Assembly: GCF_001437405.1 (NCBI RefSeq) | Contig: NZ_JQBY01000005.1 | Span: 46,413 to 110,412 of the forward strand | Length of the DNA stretch: 64,000 nt | Reading direction: 5' to 3' | DNA from: Pediococcus ethanolidurans | GTDB taxonomy: Bacteria > Bacillota > Bacilli > Lactobacillales > Lactobacillaceae | Shown here: positions 63,887 to 64,000 of the stretch, in pieces | How positions within the stretch are numbered: position 1 is the stretch's first letter | How the letters are laid out: every line of letters starts with the position of its first letter | The notes under the pieces: generated by a model | Seen by the model: the letters and a program-made list of their open reading frames with translations, nothing else | Told to the model about the DNA's origin: nothing | The model's database searches: none | Made by a program: the position numbers and the translations under genes

Positions 63887-64000
63887 CTAAAGGTTGAAAG
63901 TATCAAAATTACTTCAATAAATACTGTTAAACGACTTAACCTGAAAAAAGTAAGCTCGTTTTGTGGCTCACCTAGTCTGGAAGCAAATGGGCTCAGTAGT
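63887..64000. repeat. Structured non-coding element, copy D (cut by window end)
   Basis: The left end CTAAAGGTTGAAAGTATCAA matches copy A over about 30 bases. It is followed, after a shorter spacer, by AGTCTGGAAGCAAATGGGCT and CAGTAGT, the start of module 2. The rest lies outside the window. It begins 29 bases after the adenine deaminase stop. Confidence 0.85.

Overview
The window is from a low-GC Gram-positive bacterium of the family Lactobacillaceae. Three things support this: the pyrBC-carAB-pyrDFE operon behind PyrR-type attenuators, a WxL/DUF916 surface-protein locus with its own class A sortase, and the codon use and Shine-Dalgarno style. I cannot name the species from sequence alone.

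Layout. 1-8.6 kb: the end of a purine permease, a 5-unit tandem hairpin array, a winged-helix protein, RNase HI, a GNAT enzyme, a HesB-like protein, a three-gene operon (MFS exporter, protein of four similar modules, macro-domain hydrolase) and a second, 6-unit hairpin array. 8.7-15.7 kb: a YjjG-type phosphatase, a MarR-controlled heterodimeric ABC exporter with a perfect palindromic operator, a large structured non-coding element, a Cof-type phosphatase and tRNA-Arg. 15.9-21.3 kb: a lipoprotein, a Ser/Ala-rich membrane protein, a YjeM-type permease and a complete IS1380-like element whose transposase carries an in-frame TAG. 22.1-32.2 kb: the surface locus, made of PrsA foldase, a 1244-aa SpaA/WxL protein, a small WxL protein, a WxL-interacting protein, an LPQTSG protein, a membrane protein, sortase A and a GT4 glycosyltransferase. 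32.2-33.6 kb: two decaying oxidoreductase genes and a relic of the structured element.

33.6-40.3 kb: a LysR regulator divergent from an M20 peptidase / MFS / N-acylamino-acid racemase cassette, then an independent small transcription unit encoding a 30-aa hydrophobic peptide, then an OppA-like lipoprotein. 40.4-45.4 kb: small hypothetical genes, a CcpA-type cre site before an esterase, a MarR gene flanked by two identical-format operators, and a YiiX-like hydrolase. 45.6-54.7 kb: the complete de novo UMP operon with two tandem attenuators but no pyrR and no pyrK. 54.7-64 kb: a second long structured element, an efflux pump with a leader peptide and alternative RNA pairings, an old-yellow-enzyme homologue, a Pot-type ABC transporter in an operon with adenine deaminase, and the start of another copy of the structured element.

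Most notable: (i) a dispersed family of about 510-560 bp non-coding elements with terminal inverted repeats whose internal multi-branched fold shows compensatory base changes between modules and copies; (ii) the 30-aa peptide unit at 38.4 kb whose ribosome-binding site can pair with the end of its own reading frame; (iii) the efflux-pump attenuator at 56.8-56.95 kb; (iv) two unrelated tandem hairpin arrays sharing the same loop motif.
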